Shown here one piece after another: positions 35,294 through 44,651 of a stretch of DNA of 64,000 bases. The notes beneath the pieces were generated by a model. That model was not told where the DNA came from. It was given only the letters and a program-made list of their open reading frames with translations, and ran no database searches. How positions within the stretch are numbered: the stretch's first letter is position 1; every line of letters begins with the position of its first letter. The stretch is from NCBI GenBank assembly GCA_913060815.1, contig CAJXSZ010000013.1, positions 28,934 through 92,933 of the forward strand, read 5' to 3'. The position numbers and the translations under genes are program-made. This DNA comes from an uncultured Sulfitobacter sp. GTDB lineage: Bacteria; Pseudomonadota; Alphaproteobacteria; Rhodobacterales; Rhodobacteraceae.

Positions 35294-36271
35294 GTGCAGT
35301 CTCATCCATTGGTTACAGTTGTCATCCCGTCCTTCAATCATGCCGCTTATATTGATGTGGCAGTTGAAAGCGTTCTTGCGCAGACATATCCGGAAATCGA
35401 GCTTGTCATCGTTGACGATGGCTCCACTGACAATAGCCATGATGTGATCCGGAAATATGAGCATCATCCGCAGGTCACTATCATCTTGAACACCGAAAAT
35501 GCGGGCCAAAGCGCGGTCCTAAATCAGGCTCTTGCCGTGGCGAAGGGCGAATTTGTAGCTTTTCTGCCGTCTGATGATTGGTACCTGCCGCATAAGACCG
35601 AAGTTCAGGTCGAGAAGTTCAAAAACTCCAGCGATAGTGTCGGGGTCGTTTATGCGAACGGGCAAAGGTTTTTCGAAGACACCGGCAAGACTATCGACGT
35701 CAAGCTGCCTGTGCATGAGGGCTATATCGCCAAGCGTCTTATTCAGGAAGGCAACTTTATCTATCCGGTGACCCCGCTCTATCGACGGGCCGTTTTTGAC
35801 CACGTTCAACCGAATGAGCAGTTTCGAGCCGAGGGAGAAGCCGTTCATCTGCGGATCGCGCTCAAATACGAATATGCCCATGTGGATGAAAACGTCGCGG
35901 TGATGCGCGATCACTCAAGCAATATTGGCAAAGCTGCCAGCATCATGAACGATGAATTGATCCGACATCGGGAATGGTACTTTAACCTACCCGATTTGCC
36001 AGAGGATGTCCGGTCATTGAAAGATGACTCGCTGCTTAGAATCTATCGGGTCAAGGCGATGCAACTCATCCTTGATCGTCAGGAAACACGCAAAGGCCGC
36101 GAAAATATTTACAAGTGTTTTGCCCTACGCCCCTCTGCTGTGCTGCAAGACCCTAAACTGCTGGTTTCATATGGTGCGAGCTTCCTCCCCAAGTCATGGA
36201 TTGGAAAAATTACCGCGATGCGCAAACGGTCACTCGCAAAGCGGGACATCTACTATACGTCGCAAAAGTGA
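35294..36271 (+). CDS. Family 2 glycosyltransferase
   Basis: A GT-A enzyme adding one sugar on the cytosolic face. VTVVIPSFNHAAYIDVAVES (7-26) opens the nucleotide-sugar fold, IVDDGSTDN (42-50) holds the first acidic motif and FLPSDDWYLP (about 90-99) the DxD-like site. About 100 residues after the GT core are helical and less conserved. Starts with GTG, 49 bases after the flippase gene. Donor and acceptor cannot be told from sequence. Confidence 0.92.
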   Translation: MQSHPLVTVVIPSFNHAAYIDVAVESVLAQTYPEIELVIVDDGSTDNSHDVIRKYEHHPQVTIILNTENAGQSAVLNQALAVAKGEFVAFLPSDDWYLPHKTEVQVEKFKNSSDSVGVVYANGQRFFEDTGKTIDVKLPVHEGYIAKRLIQEGNFIYPVTPLYRRAVFDHVQPNEQFRAEGEAVHLRIALKYEYAHVDENVAVMRDHSSNIGKAASIMNDELIRHREWYFNLPDLPEDVRSLKDDSLLRIYRVKAMQLILDRQETRKGRENIYKCFALRPSAVLQDPKLLVSYGASFLPKSWIGKITAMRKRSLAKRDIYYTSQK

Positions 36272-36370
36272 ATGATGCGCGCTGCTGAACAAACCCACAC
36301 CTTGGGTAAATGGTAGTTCAGCGTCTTGAAGTTGAGGAAACCACGCTGACAGGTCGAAGCGCGGGACGGT

Positions 36371-37294
36371 TCAGTTTTGCGCTGATACACCGCGTGTCGA
36401 GGTCAGGGATTTCAAAACCAGATCCTGATGGTGCGCCAGCGCCTGTTGATCCGTTGCGTAATGGGCCTCGATCTCTCTGACCAGTTCGGGATCAAGAACT
36501 TTCGCGTTGTTTACCTGCGTTACGTTCATCTTTTGCATCTTGCGCGCCAGCCCGAGGGACCTCACACCCGCTACCCGTTTAATCGCTTGGGCGCTGCGGC
36601 GGATCACAGGAGGCGGCGACTTGAGAAAACCGGCAAGGGCTCTGGACCTCTGGGTTGTGGCTGCATGAACGGGGGGAAACGCGATCCGGCCGTCGTCATC
36701 AAGACCCAACCACGACACCACCGCCTGATACATCCCGCGCGGATCTGCGATGAAGTCTTCAAGGTGCATTATGCGGATCTGGCTGTCGGGAAAGGCCGCG
36801 CGATAGCGGTCAATCTGCTGCGCAAACAGCCCGATGGATTTGTAATCCAGCATTGACGCCTCGCGCGCGACAGAGCGCACCTGTCCGGAAGCCTGCCACG
36901 CTTGCTGCAAATCCGCGATGTCTTCGTCCAGATTGTTCAGCATCTGGTTATGGTATGACTTCAGAAAGGGCACGATGCCGCGCAGGCAAATGAGAATACG
37001 CGCTTCGGGCGCCTCTTGCGCAATATTGGCGGCTGCAGCTTTGGAGTAGAGATACTGAACGGATGCCTCTCCGCGTATCGTGGAACGTTGCGCCGCGTCG
37101 CTTTCAAACAACGCCAGATAGTCAGAGCGGTCCGTGTACCATCTGAAACCCGGCATATCATCATTGTAGTAATGCGGCTCTTTGGCATCTGCCGGAAAGA
37201 AAATCTCGGGGTGTGTCCCCAAATAAGTGTAAAGCGCAGTCGTGCCGCATTTGGGAGCGCCAACGATGAAAAAGTTTGGGTGCGATGCGTTCAC
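36371..37294 (-). CDS. Sulfotransferase (PAPS-dependent, carbohydrate type)
   Basis: The N-terminal motif NFFIVGAPKCGTTALYTYLG (7-26) is the 5' PAPS loop of carbohydrate sulfotransferases. KEPHYYN follows at the usual spacing (38-44), as does the 3' phosphate region ILICLRGIVPFLKSYHNQML (about 101-120). Length is 307 residues, without signal peptide, so it acts in the cytosol. It is encoded opposite to its neighbours inside the glycan cluster and most likely sulfates the repeat unit or a lipid-linked intermediate, adding negative charge. Confidence 0.9.
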   Translation of the reverse strand: MNASHPNFFIVGAPKCGTTALYTYLGTHPEIFFPADAKEPHYYNDDMPGFRWYTDRSDYLALFESDAAQRSTIRGEASVQYLYSKAAAANIAQEAPEARILICLRGIVPFLKSYHNQMLNNLDEDIADLQQAWQASGQVRSVAREASMLDYKSIGLFAQQIDRYRAAFPDSQIRIMHLEDFIADPRGMYQAVVSWLGLDDDGRIAFPPVHAATTQRSRALAGFLKSPPPVIRRSAQAIKRVAGVRSLGLARKMQKMNVTQVNNAKVLDPELVREIEAHYATDQQALAHHQDLVLKSLTSTRGVSAQN

Positions 37295-37719
37295 CTGTTA
37301 TCCTCCGGTGGAGCCAAGAAGATGCGGCGCGCGAAGAGCGGACACAGACCGCAGCTGTGGCTGCTTTTAAGGTCCCACGCCTGTCTCAACAGTGTGGTGT
37401 CCAAGGCGAAGTGCAGATTCATGCTTTTTTCAACTCATCTTCAGCGGTGTGAGCATCTAAGCTTGGAGTGTGGCGATATCAAGGCAATCCCACCATTGAT
37501 CCCGCCTCAGAACGCGTTGCCTTCACCAAAGCCAAACTTCTGCAATGTTCAAAGGCGCGCATCAAAATTCAGCGCATTGCTGATCAGAGGCTACCAAAGA
37601 CGCCATTTCTAGCGTCAGGTCCCTCTGAGAGGTACATTGACCTGAAAAGCCGCACCGCTTATCGAAGATCCAGAAAGACAACTCCGCAGTTTATTTTCAA
37701 AGCAGTAAACCCAATACAA
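37295..37719. other. Intergenic gap of about 425 bases; nothing recognised
   Basis: Holds the upstream region of the sulfotransferase (minus) and of the acyltransferase (plus). The acyltransferase frame stays open upstream to 37468, but that part does not resemble the family. No repeat or RNA feature seen. Confidence 0.4.
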
Positions 37720-38295
37720 ATGCCATTCAGCTTACAACGTTTTTTCGGCCGGTTGTTACGCCTAAGCCGACGTCTTGGAACTTCGGTTGCTGGATATCTC
37801 TCTCTGATGAGGTCCGATTTTGAAGTTGAAGGCAAAGTTGTTGTTGGGCGACATGTCCGTTTGCGTGCAACAGATGGCGGGTCAGCGATATTGCAGGACG
37901 GCGTGTCCTTGGACCGGCTTACGGATATCACGGTTAAACACGGGCGCCTCGAGATTGGCGCGCGCAGTTATATCGGGCCGGGCAGTGTGATCTGCGCACG
38001 GGATCAAGTCATCATCGGAACGGATTGCCTCATTGCGGAACACGTCACCATTCGTGATCAGGATCATCGTTTTGGCCCTGGGCTGATCACTGCTCAGGCA
38101 GGGTTCACTACGGCACCGGTCATTATTGGCAACAACGTGTGGATCGGCGCCAAGGCGACCGTGACCAAGGGGGTCACAATCGGGGACAATGTGGTTATCG
38201 GGGCAAATTCAGTTGTCACGCGAAATATTCCTTCGAATAGTGTTGCAGTCGGTATGCCAGCACGGGTGATCCGGACCATCGGGGAAAACGAGTGA
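37720..38295 (+). CDS. Hexapeptide-repeat (LbH) acyltransferase
   Basis: A second left-handed beta-helix acyltransferase of the cluster. Hexads run from about residue 40 to the end (VVVGRHVRL, LEIGARSYIGPGSVICARD, EHVTIRDQDHRFGPG, IIGNNVWIGAKATVTKGVTI, VGMPARVIRTIG). The histidine of RDQDHRF corresponds to the catalytic position in WcaF-like enzymes. Start at 37720 is chosen because the upstream extension does not match the family; no strong ribosome-binding site is seen. Followed after 49 bases by a glycosyltransferase. Confidence 0.85.
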   Translation: MPFSLQRFFGRLLRLSRRLGTSVAGYLSLMRSDFEVEGKVVVGRHVRLRATDGGSAILQDGVSLDRLTDITVKHGRLEIGARSYIGPGSVICARDQVIIGTDCLIAEHVTIRDQDHRFGPGLITAQAGFTTAPVIIGNNVWIGAKATVTKGVTIGDNVVIGANSVVTRNIPSNSVAVGMPARVIRTIGENE

Positions 38296-38344
38296 ACCTG
38301 CCGCTGGCTTGAGCGGGTCATGCAGCGCGAACAAAGGGATTGTC

Positions 38345-39466
38345 TTGTCAGAAAAGACCATATCGATTGTACTACCTGACCTTCGCGGTGGCGGTGCGGA
38401 ACGTGTGAACCTTGATCTTGCTAGAGGTTTCAGGGCGCGTGGGTTCAATGTTGAATTCGTCTTGCGCTTGGCACGCGGAGAGTTGCTGGAAGAAGCCAGT
38501 GAGATAGGGCAGATTGTGGGCCTCGATGCGCCGCGTGTCAGGTCGGCGATGAAACCCTTGATAAACTACATCGCGGAACGACGCCCTGATGCGATCCTTG
38601 CGTCAATGTGGCCGTTGACTGCTCTCACGATATGGGCCCGCGCACGATCACGGCATCAATGCCCTGTTGTGTTGGTCGAACACGGCATGTTGTCGCGTCA
38701 ATACAAAGGTCGGGGTGCGCTTCATAAGTTGATGCTGCAAAAGAGCTTGAAGTATGCCGCCACACGCGCGGAGGGTGTTGTTGGCGTCTCTCAGGGCGTG
38801 GCAGACGATCTCGCGAAGCTGACGGGACTGGATCGGGGCCAGTACAACGTCATTTACAACCCCGTCCCTCTTTCGGGTCGCGTGACCGCGCGCGCGCGGG
38901 ACGATGTCGAAGACCTGTGGCAGGGTGGTCAGGGCAAGCGGATCATCACAGTCGGGACCTTCAAGCAAGTCAAAAACCAGGCCTTGCTGATTGATGCACT
39001 GGCAGGACTTAATGATCCTCACGCCCGCCTCATGTTGGTGGGCGACGGTGATCTGCGCGGTGATCTGGAGCGTCGGGCACAGGAAATGGGGGTCGTGGAT
39101 CGCGTAAAGTTTGCAGGTTTTCAGACCGAGCTTGATGCATTCTATGCCAGCGCGGATGTGTTCGCGCTGGCCTCATGGCGTGAGGGGTTTGGCAATGTCA
39201 TTGTTGAGGCGATGCACCACGGGCTAAGGATCGTGTCGACAGATTGCCCGACCGGACCCGGAGAGATCCTTGAGAACGGAAAATACGGGCGACTGACACC
39301 CCCCGGAGATCAGGAAGCTATGACTGCTGCATTGCGTGAAGCGCTCGCCAGCCCGTTTGACTCGGATCGTCAGAAATCTCGGGCCGCCGCGTTCACGCCA
39401 GACATTGCGATCGACGCCTACCTCGCCCTGCTTTTCCCGCACCAGCGCCAGACAGTTGAGGGATAG
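38345..39466 (+). CDS. Family 4 glycosyltransferase
   Basis: A GT-B enzyme of 373 residues. The N-terminal half begins TISIVLPDLRGGGAERVNLD, the usual GGxE acceptor loop. The C-terminal half has RIITVGTFKQVKNQALLIDA, LMLVGDGDLRGDLE and the nucleotide-sugar signature ALASWREGFGNVIVEAMHHG (E7E motif). The start is uncertain: TTG at 38345 has AAAGGGA 5 bases upstream, while a TTG at 38309 lacks one. No membrane anchor. Confidence 0.92.
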   Translation: MSEKTISIVLPDLRGGGAERVNLDLARGFRARGFNVEFVLRLARGELLEEASEIGQIVGLDAPRVRSAMKPLINYIAERRPDAILASMWPLTALTIWARARSRHQCPVVLVEHGMLSRQYKGRGALHKLMLQKSLKYAATRAEGVVGVSQGVADDLAKLTGLDRGQYNVIYNPVPLSGRVTARARDDVEDLWQGGQGKRIITVGTFKQVKNQALLIDALAGLNDPHARLMLVGDGDLRGDLERRAQEMGVVDRVKFAGFQTELDAFYASADVFALASWREGFGNVIVEAMHHGLRIVSTDCPTGPGEILENGKYGRLTPPGDQEAMTAALREALASPFDSDRQKSRAAAFTPDIAIDAYLALLFPHQRQTVEG

Positions 39467-39593
39467 ACGTCAATCACGACAAATCCCGATGACTGTTTTG
39501 GTTTGGTCGCAAATCGACGGCAAGTCGATGCATCAGCGGGTTGGAAACTAAACTTTATCACGGTATCAATTGTTAAACGATTGGGACAATTTG

Positions 39594-40613
39594 ATGAAGA
39601 AAATTCTCATTACTGGTACGGCCGGCTTTATTGGGTTCCATCTGGCAAAGCTTTTGCTCAAAGAAGGCTGGCAGGTTCACGGCTATGATGGAATGACGGA
39701 CTACTATGATGTGACGCTCAAGGAAAAGCGTCATACCATGTTGCTTCAAAACCAACATTTTGCGTGCACGATAGGGCAGCTGGAAGATCAGCAGGCTTTT
39801 GATGCCGTGGCCGACGCGTTTGAACCAGATGTGATCGTGCATCTGGCAGCACAGGCTGGCGTTCGCTACAGCTTGGAAAATCCACGTGCCTATCTCGATT
39901 CAAACGTGATCGGAACGTTCAACGTCATGGAGGCGGCCCGGCGGCATGAGGTGGATCATCTGCTGATGGCCTCCACATCCTCGGTTTACGGTGCCAATAC
40001 CGAGATGCCTTTTGATGAGACGGAAAAGGCCGACACCCAGCTGACGATCTACGCCGCGACCAAGAAGGCGAATGAAAGCATGGCCCACGCCTATGCGCAT
40101 TTGTGGAACCTGCCGACAACGATGTTTCGGTTTTTCACCGTCTATGGCACGTGGGGGCGTCCGGATCTGGCGCTTTACAAGTTTGTGGATGCGATCCTCG
40201 ATGATCGGCCGATCGACATCTACAACCATGGTGAGATGTATCGCGATTTTACCTATGTTGACGACCTTGTGCGTGGCATCGCCCTTTTGATTGCTGCTGT
40301 TCCGGAACGGCCCGAGACGCCCGAGGATATCAAAGAAGGAGACAGCCTCAGCCCGGTTGCCCCTTACCGCGTTGTCAACATCGGCAATTCCGAGAAGGTA
40401 CGCCTGCTGGATTTCATTGACGCCATCGAAGACAGTTTGGGAAAGAAGGCCCAGCGAAATTATATGGACATACAGATGGGCGACGTGCCAGCCACTTGGG
40501 CCAACGCTGACCTGCTTGAACGTCTGACCGGCTACAAACCCGAGACGGATTTCCGTGACGGGATCGATCTGTTCGTAGAGTGGTTCCGTGACTATTACGG
40601 AAAACGCCCATGA
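39594..40613 (+). CDS. NAD-dependent epimerase, UDP-glucuronate 4-epimerase type
   Basis: An extended short-chain dehydrogenase: KKILITGTAGFIGFHLAKLL (2-21) binds NAD. STSSVYGANTEMPFDE supplies Ser and the region before the catalytic YAATKKANE (Tyr/Lys). FTVYGTWGRPDLALYKF and YRDFTYVDDLVRGI are signatures of the UDP-GlcA 4-epimerase group (LpsL/Cap1J). Length is 339 residues. It supplies UDP-galacturonate or a related uronate and fits the TviB-like dehydrogenase two genes on. The next gene overlaps by ATGA. Confidence 0.9.
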   Translation: MKKILITGTAGFIGFHLAKLLLKEGWQVHGYDGMTDYYDVTLKEKRHTMLLQNQHFACTIGQLEDQQAFDAVADAFEPDVIVHLAAQAGVRYSLENPRAYLDSNVIGTFNVMEAARRHEVDHLLMASTSSVYGANTEMPFDETEKADTQLTIYAATKKANESMAHAYAHLWNLPTTMFRFFTVYGTWGRPDLALYKFVDAILDDRPIDIYNHGEMYRDFTYVDDLVRGIALLIAAVPERPETPEDIKEGDSLSPVAPYRVVNIGNSEKVRLLDFIDAIEDSLGKKAQRNYMDIQMGDVPATWANADLLERLTGYKPETDFRDGIDLFVEWFRDYYGKRP

Positions 40614-41470
40614 AGGAGCTGGTCCGCAGCCTGATGCGGCCGCCCGCATTGGCGATGCGTGCCCTAAGCGTGACGCCCCCCGAAACAGTGTTCAAACATT
40701 TGCACAGGTCGGGTCCGTTCGATATCCGCTTGCCCGAAGGTCGCGGGACATTGACGTTGATGTCTTGGGGCGACCGTGTTGAGAACGAATTGTTCTGGCG
40801 CGGCTGGATCGGCCATGAGCCAGAGGTCATGCGTTGGTGGGGGCGTCTGGCGCTTGATGCAAAAACCGTGCTGGACATTGGCGCGAACACGGGCTGCTTT
40901 GCTTTCACGGCCAAAGCACTTAACCCCGATGCCACTGTGCATGCGTTTGAGCCTGTCAGCCGGATCGCCGAAAGAATTGGTGTAAACTGCGAAGTATCTG
41001 GTCTGGATGTGAAGGTTTTTCAGCAGGCCGTGGCAGATGAGGTTGGAGAAGTTCTGATCCATGATCCTGGCGGTGCCAATGCCTACAGTGCGTCTCTGGA
41101 TGCCAATTTCCTGCCGGGCGACAAGGACAGCTACCCCGTGCCCGTTGTGACGGTGGATGATCACTGCGCGCGACACGGGGTGGAGCCTGATCTCATCAAA
41201 GTAGACGTGGAAGGGATCGAGGGGCGCTTGCTTCTTGGCGCGCGCCAGACTTTGCTCTCATTACAGCCTCTGATCGTCTGCGAGTGGACCAGAAGCTCAG
41301 CTGAGCATGCTGCTGCGCGTGACCTGCTGGAGGAGGCTGGTTATGTCGTTATCGATCCGGCCACCGGCGGCAAAACCACTCTGGATGCCGGTCGCGCGTA
41401 CGACGATAGGAATGTTATCTTTTGCCCCGCGTCTCGTGCGGATGTGTTGCGGTCTTCGGGGTCGCTGTAG
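40610..41470 (+). CDS. FkbM-family methyltransferase
   Basis: A SAM-dependent O-methyltransferase: the glycine motif VLDIGANTGCFAFTAKALNP with VHAFEPVSRIAERI forms the SAM site. VTVDDHCARHGVEPDLIKVDVEGIEGRLLLGA is the FkbM family hallmark. Length is 286 residues. It overlaps the epimerase gene by ATGA, so methylation of a uronate or other sugar in the repeat unit is plausible. Confidence 0.92.
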   Translation: MKELVRSLMRPPALAMRALSVTPPETVFKHLHRSGPFDIRLPEGRGTLTLMSWGDRVENELFWRGWIGHEPEVMRWWGRLALDAKTVLDIGANTGCFAFTAKALNPDATVHAFEPVSRIAERIGVNCEVSGLDVKVFQQAVADEVGEVLIHDPGGANAYSASLDANFLPGDKDSYPVPVVTVDDHCARHGVEPDLIKVDVEGIEGRLLLGARQTLLSLQPLIVCEWTRSSAEHAAARDLLEEAGYVVIDPATGGKTTLDAGRAYDDRNVIFCPASRADVLRSSGSL

Positions 41471-41525
41471 ATTTGCAGTGCCTGTTGGCCGGATTTGAAG
41501 TCAGAACCCTTTGAGGAATTTGAAT

Positions 41526-42794
41526 ATGTCGAAAGCCCTTATTGCCGTCATCGGCCTTGGATATGTCGGTCTTCCACTTGCTGTCGAATTTGGCAAAACA
41601 CGCAAGGTGATTGGCTTTGATATCAACCAAAGCCGCATTGCCGAGCTGAAGGATGGCCATGATGCCACCCTCGAAGTGGACAACGATGAATTGGCCGAGG
41701 CCAAGCATTTGAGCTTCTCTTCGGATGTGGATGATCTGAAAGACGCCACGGTGTTTATCGTGACGGTGCCGACGCCGATTGATGCCCACAAGCGCCCCAA
41801 CCTCACGCCGTTACACAAAGCATCCGAAACGGTGGGTCACGTGCTGAAAAAAGGCGATATCGTCATTTATGAAAGTACGGTTTTCCCTGGAGCCACGGAA
41901 GAAGAATGCGTGCCCGTATTAGAGGCGGTGTCGGGTTTGCGTTTCAATGAGGACTTCTTTTGCGGCTACAGCCCCGAGAGGATCAATCCGGGTGACAAGG
42001 AACACAGGCTGCCGACCATTCGCAAGGTCACGGCCGGGTCCACGCCGCAAGTCGCGGCCGAAGTAACTGCCCTTTATGACGAAATTATCACCGCAGGCAC
42101 CTATCAGGCGCAGAGCATTCGGGTGGCCGAGGCGGCAAAGGTGATCGAGAACACACAGCGCGATCTTAACATTGCGCTGGTCAACGAACTGGCTCTGATT
42201 TTTAACAAGATGGATCTCGATACCGAAGCTGTGCTGGAAGCTGCTGGTACGAAATGGAATTTCCTGCCATTCCGTCCGGGTTTGGTTGGCGGCCACTGTA
42301 TTGGTGTCGACCCCTATTATCTCACGCATAAGGCGCAGGCCATTGGCTATCATCCGGAGGTCATACTGGCCGGTCGTCGGATCAATGACGGAATGGGCGC
42401 CCATGTGGCCGAACAGTTGATTAAAGCGATGCTCAAACAGCGCATGCCGGTCAATGGGGCACGCGTGTTGGTGCTTGGGCTTACCTTCAAGGAAAATTGC
42501 CCTGATCTGCGCAACACACGTGTAGTCGATGTGGTGGAAGAACTCGGGAAATATGGTGTGGATGTGGATGTCCATGATCCTTGGGCCGATCCTAAAGAGG
42601 CCAAAGCGGAATACGACATTGATCTGGTCGAGGCGCCGAGCGCTGGCACATATGACGCGATTGTCCTTGCCGTGGCGCACGATCAATTTCGGGACCGTGG
42701 GATTGAAGGTATCCGCGCCCTCGGCGCTGTCGACCATATGGTCTACGACCTCAAATACCTCTTTGATGCTGATGCAACCGACTTAAGGCTTTGA
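41526..42794 (+). CDS. tviB: TviB-type UDP-N-acetylglucosamine/galactosamine 6-dehydrogenase
   Basis: Oxidises UDP-HexNAc to the uronic acid. The alignment with TviB/VipA is close over most of its length: [18 protein letters not shown] (7-24), [48 protein letters not shown], the catalytic Cys in [18 protein letters not shown] (near 260), [19 protein letters not shown] and the end VYDLKYLF. Length is 422 residues. The ATG at 41526 has GAGGAA upstream. It supplies an acidic amino sugar, so the polymer is probably charged. Confidence 0.93.
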   Translation: MSKALIAVIGLGYVGLPLAVEFGKTRKVIGFDINQSRIAELKDGHDATLEVDNDELAEAKHLSFSSDVDDLKDATVFIVTVPTPIDAHKRPNLTPLHKASETVGHVLKKGDIVIYESTVFPGATEEECVPVLEAVSGLRFNEDFFCGYSPERINPGDKEHRLPTIRKVTAGSTPQVAAEVTALYDEIITAGTYQAQSIRVAEAAKVIENTQRDLNIALVNELALIFNKMDLDTEAVLEAAGTKWNFLPFRPGLVGGHCIGVDPYYLTHKAQAIGYHPEVILAGRRINDGMGAHVAEQLIKAMLKQRMPVNGARVLVLGLTFKENCPDLRNTRVVDVVEELGKYGVDVDVHDPWADPKEAKAEYDIDLVEAPSAGTYDAIVLAVAHDQFRDRGIEGIRALGAVDHMVYDLKYLFDADATDLRL

Positions 42795-42839
42795 CAACAC
42801 AACATCGTCCGCGATGTGTCTGCCTTAGCAGCCACGCGA

Positions 42840-43109
42840 CTAGGCCTCTGTGCGGTTAGACGCGATCGATTGTTTGCCAAAATTTATGGGCCTGCGCCCT
42901 ACCCGCAGGTTGCGCGGGTGCGTGGCTCTTCCTTGATCGGGAGAGCCGGCCCCAAGCAGCATGGCTGTCAAAGGTAGCGCAATGAGTGTGATTGTGCCCA
43001 CGGTTGTGTAGACGCCGAAGGCAAACCAAAAGGAAAAGCCAAACAACAGGGCCAAAATGGAAGACAACAATCCCGCAAAAACCGCAAATATGAGGTATCC
43101 AAGTATCAT
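42840..43109 (-). CDS. Small two-helix membrane protein, hypothetical
   Basis: An 89-residue protein starting MILGYLIFAVFAGLLSSILA, with two hydrophobic helices (about 3-24 and 28-52) and a basic, soluble tail. Start at 43109 is chosen because the membrane segment begins there; the frame continues upstream without protein-like sequence. The family is not recognised. It sits alone between the TviB gene and a VPLPA-CTERM gene. Confidence 0.55.
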   Translation of the reverse strand: MILGYLIFAVFAGLLSSILALLFGFSFWFAFGVYTTVGTITLIALPLTAMLLGAGSPDQGRATHPRNLRVGRRPINFGKQSIASNRTEA

Positions 43110-43592
43110 AATTTCACAGTATTCCACTTCACTTAAGATAAACTTAATTTTGTGAGCACCAAAAAACTGCGCCCTGCCTTTGTCACGGTGGCTTGCTCGT
43201 TTCCGATACAGCAACATCAGTAGTCGACCTGTATTTTTGCAATTGTATGACGAGAATGGGACGGCTTTGAGGCGCACATGACCTGAGCAAAACCCGATCA
43301 CGCAGCACGCCCACTGTGTCTGCTGGCGCCGAAGCGTTTGAAAGAGGATTTTGCTCGCCGGATTTGGATCGACGCACCCCATAGGCCTTAGCTGTATCTG
43401 GCCGCTTTGCCGGAGTTTCGCACGCCTCGTCGCGGATCATTTCTTGCGTGAAAATGGCGGTTTGCACCGAGATCGTGAACAATGACCGCAACTCCTGATC
43501 GTTGGACCCAATTGGGCAACGCCAGACCGGTAAAATTTGTAGAATCGTAAATAGATCTGATACCGTCTCCGTATCAACCGTGAGGGCCCATT
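43110..43592. other. Intergenic gap of about 480 bases; nothing recognised
   Basis: Contains the upstream regions of the small membrane protein (minus) and of a VPLPA-CTERM gene (plus). GAGGG near 43581 is the probable ribosome-binding site of the latter. No RNA family or repeat was recognised. Confidence 0.4.
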
Positions 43593-44333
43593 TTGAAAAT
43601 TCGCAAGCTTCTTTTTGTCGTAGCAACAGCAGCATGTGCCGCAGCGACATCCGCATCGTCATCAACGCTCGATTTCGACAGTGTTACTGCTGTTGCTTCG
43701 GGCAACGTGATGATTAATTGCGGGCAAGATAGTCTGGTATATTCGATCACCGAGGCCAAGTCGGAGTCGATTGGCGCGAACCTGTTTGCCACGATGTTCT
43801 GTCTGAGCGGAACCGGTAGTGCCGCGCGTTTCGGCGGGAACAACGCTGGCGGTCTGGCCGCGGGCCCCCAAGGACAAAACGGTGCCGGTGGAAGCGAATT
43901 TTTGGGACAGGAAGCGCACAATCAGGACGCGCACAATCAGGAAGCGCTCGATCAGGAAGCCCAGAATCGTGCGGACAAGAATGGTGCGCTTGATGATGAT
44001 GCGGTGACAGACGGCGTCATCACCCCCAAGCTTAAGTCCGATACCCCGGTTTGGAGCCGCGGCTTAAAAGCGGTAGATGAACAGCCCATTTGGGTCGTCG
44101 CCCGCACGCAAACATGTGGACCAGACGACAACCGCGTTACAAGCCAAACGGGCTGCGAAAATTCACTGGTTTCACTTCTTGGCATTGGTGACGACTTCGG
44201 CGTGCAATCTGTCGGTACAGCCGCCGTGAAGCCGACAGAAACGCTGGTTGCAGCACCGCTGCCTGCGGGATTTGTCCTGTTGCTTGGGGGGGTGGGTACG
44301 TTGGCCTTCTGGCGCCGTCGTCGGGCCACCTGA
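43593..44333 (+). CDS. VPLPA-CTERM exosortase substrate with pentapeptide repeats
   Basis: A secreted protein of 246 residues: signal peptide (about 1-23), an unclassified domain, and the sorting tail APLPAGFVLLLGGVGTLAF (221-239) followed by WRRRRAT. The TTG start has GAGGG just upstream. Residues 106-125 are four tandem pentapeptides of the form Q-E/D-A-H-N (QEAHN, QDAHN, QEALD, QEAQN), followed by an acidic stretch. Two cysteines near 70 and 43 and two near 190 could pair outside the cell. No family recognised for the main domain. Confidence 0.8.
   Translation: MKIRKLLFVVATAACAAATSASSSTLDFDSVTAVASGNVMINCGQDSLVYSITEAKSESIGANLFATMFCLSGTGSAARFGGNNAGGLAAGPQGQNGAGGSEFLGQEAHNQDAHNQEALDQEAQNRADKNGALDDDAVTDGVITPKLKSDTPVWSRGLKAVDEQPIWVVARTQTCGPDDNRVTSQTGCENSLVSLLGIGDDFGVQSVGTAAVKPTETLVAAPLPAGFVLLLGGVGTLAFWRRRRAT
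43908..43967 (+). repeat. Four tandem 15-base repeats inside the VPLPA-CTERM gene
   Basis: Four 15-base units of the type CAGGAAGCGCACAAT, in frame, encode the Q-E-A-H-N pentapeptides. The first two units differ by one base; the later two have diverged more. Such a block can gain or lose units by slippage. Confidence 0.7.
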
Positions 44334-44651
44334 TACGACGTTCAGCTGTTTTGGGTGCGGGGATGGTCAGGCGTTCGTGGTCCAATACCGTCCACATGGT
44401 GGTCAGCTGGTCTGGATATCACCGTCCCTGTCGGCTTTTGGTCAAATGCCCGAAGCCTCTTATGTAAACGCGCTGACAAGAGGAAAAATAACGCAAGACA
44501 GTTATCAGAGCTGGAATAATCTTACCTAATCCCAGACTGCCACGGGCGGTCGCCATAGTTTCGTCACAGGTTGCATTCATTGGGAAACGCATCCATACAC
44601 TTTTAACTTAACAAGGGCTGGCTCGGTCACGCCCAAGTGGTCCTGATCAAA
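44334..44651. other. Intergenic gap before the exosortase-associated export genes
   Basis: Likely holds the promoter of the ATPase-Wzz-kinase operon. No terminator with a T-tract is visible after the VPLPA-CTERM gene. No other feature could be supported. Confidence 0.4.

Noticed and set aside
41919..42737. 272-codon minus-strand frame over the tviB gene
   Set aside because: The plus-strand TviB match covers the whole stretch; the opposite frame has no recognisable motif or start signal.
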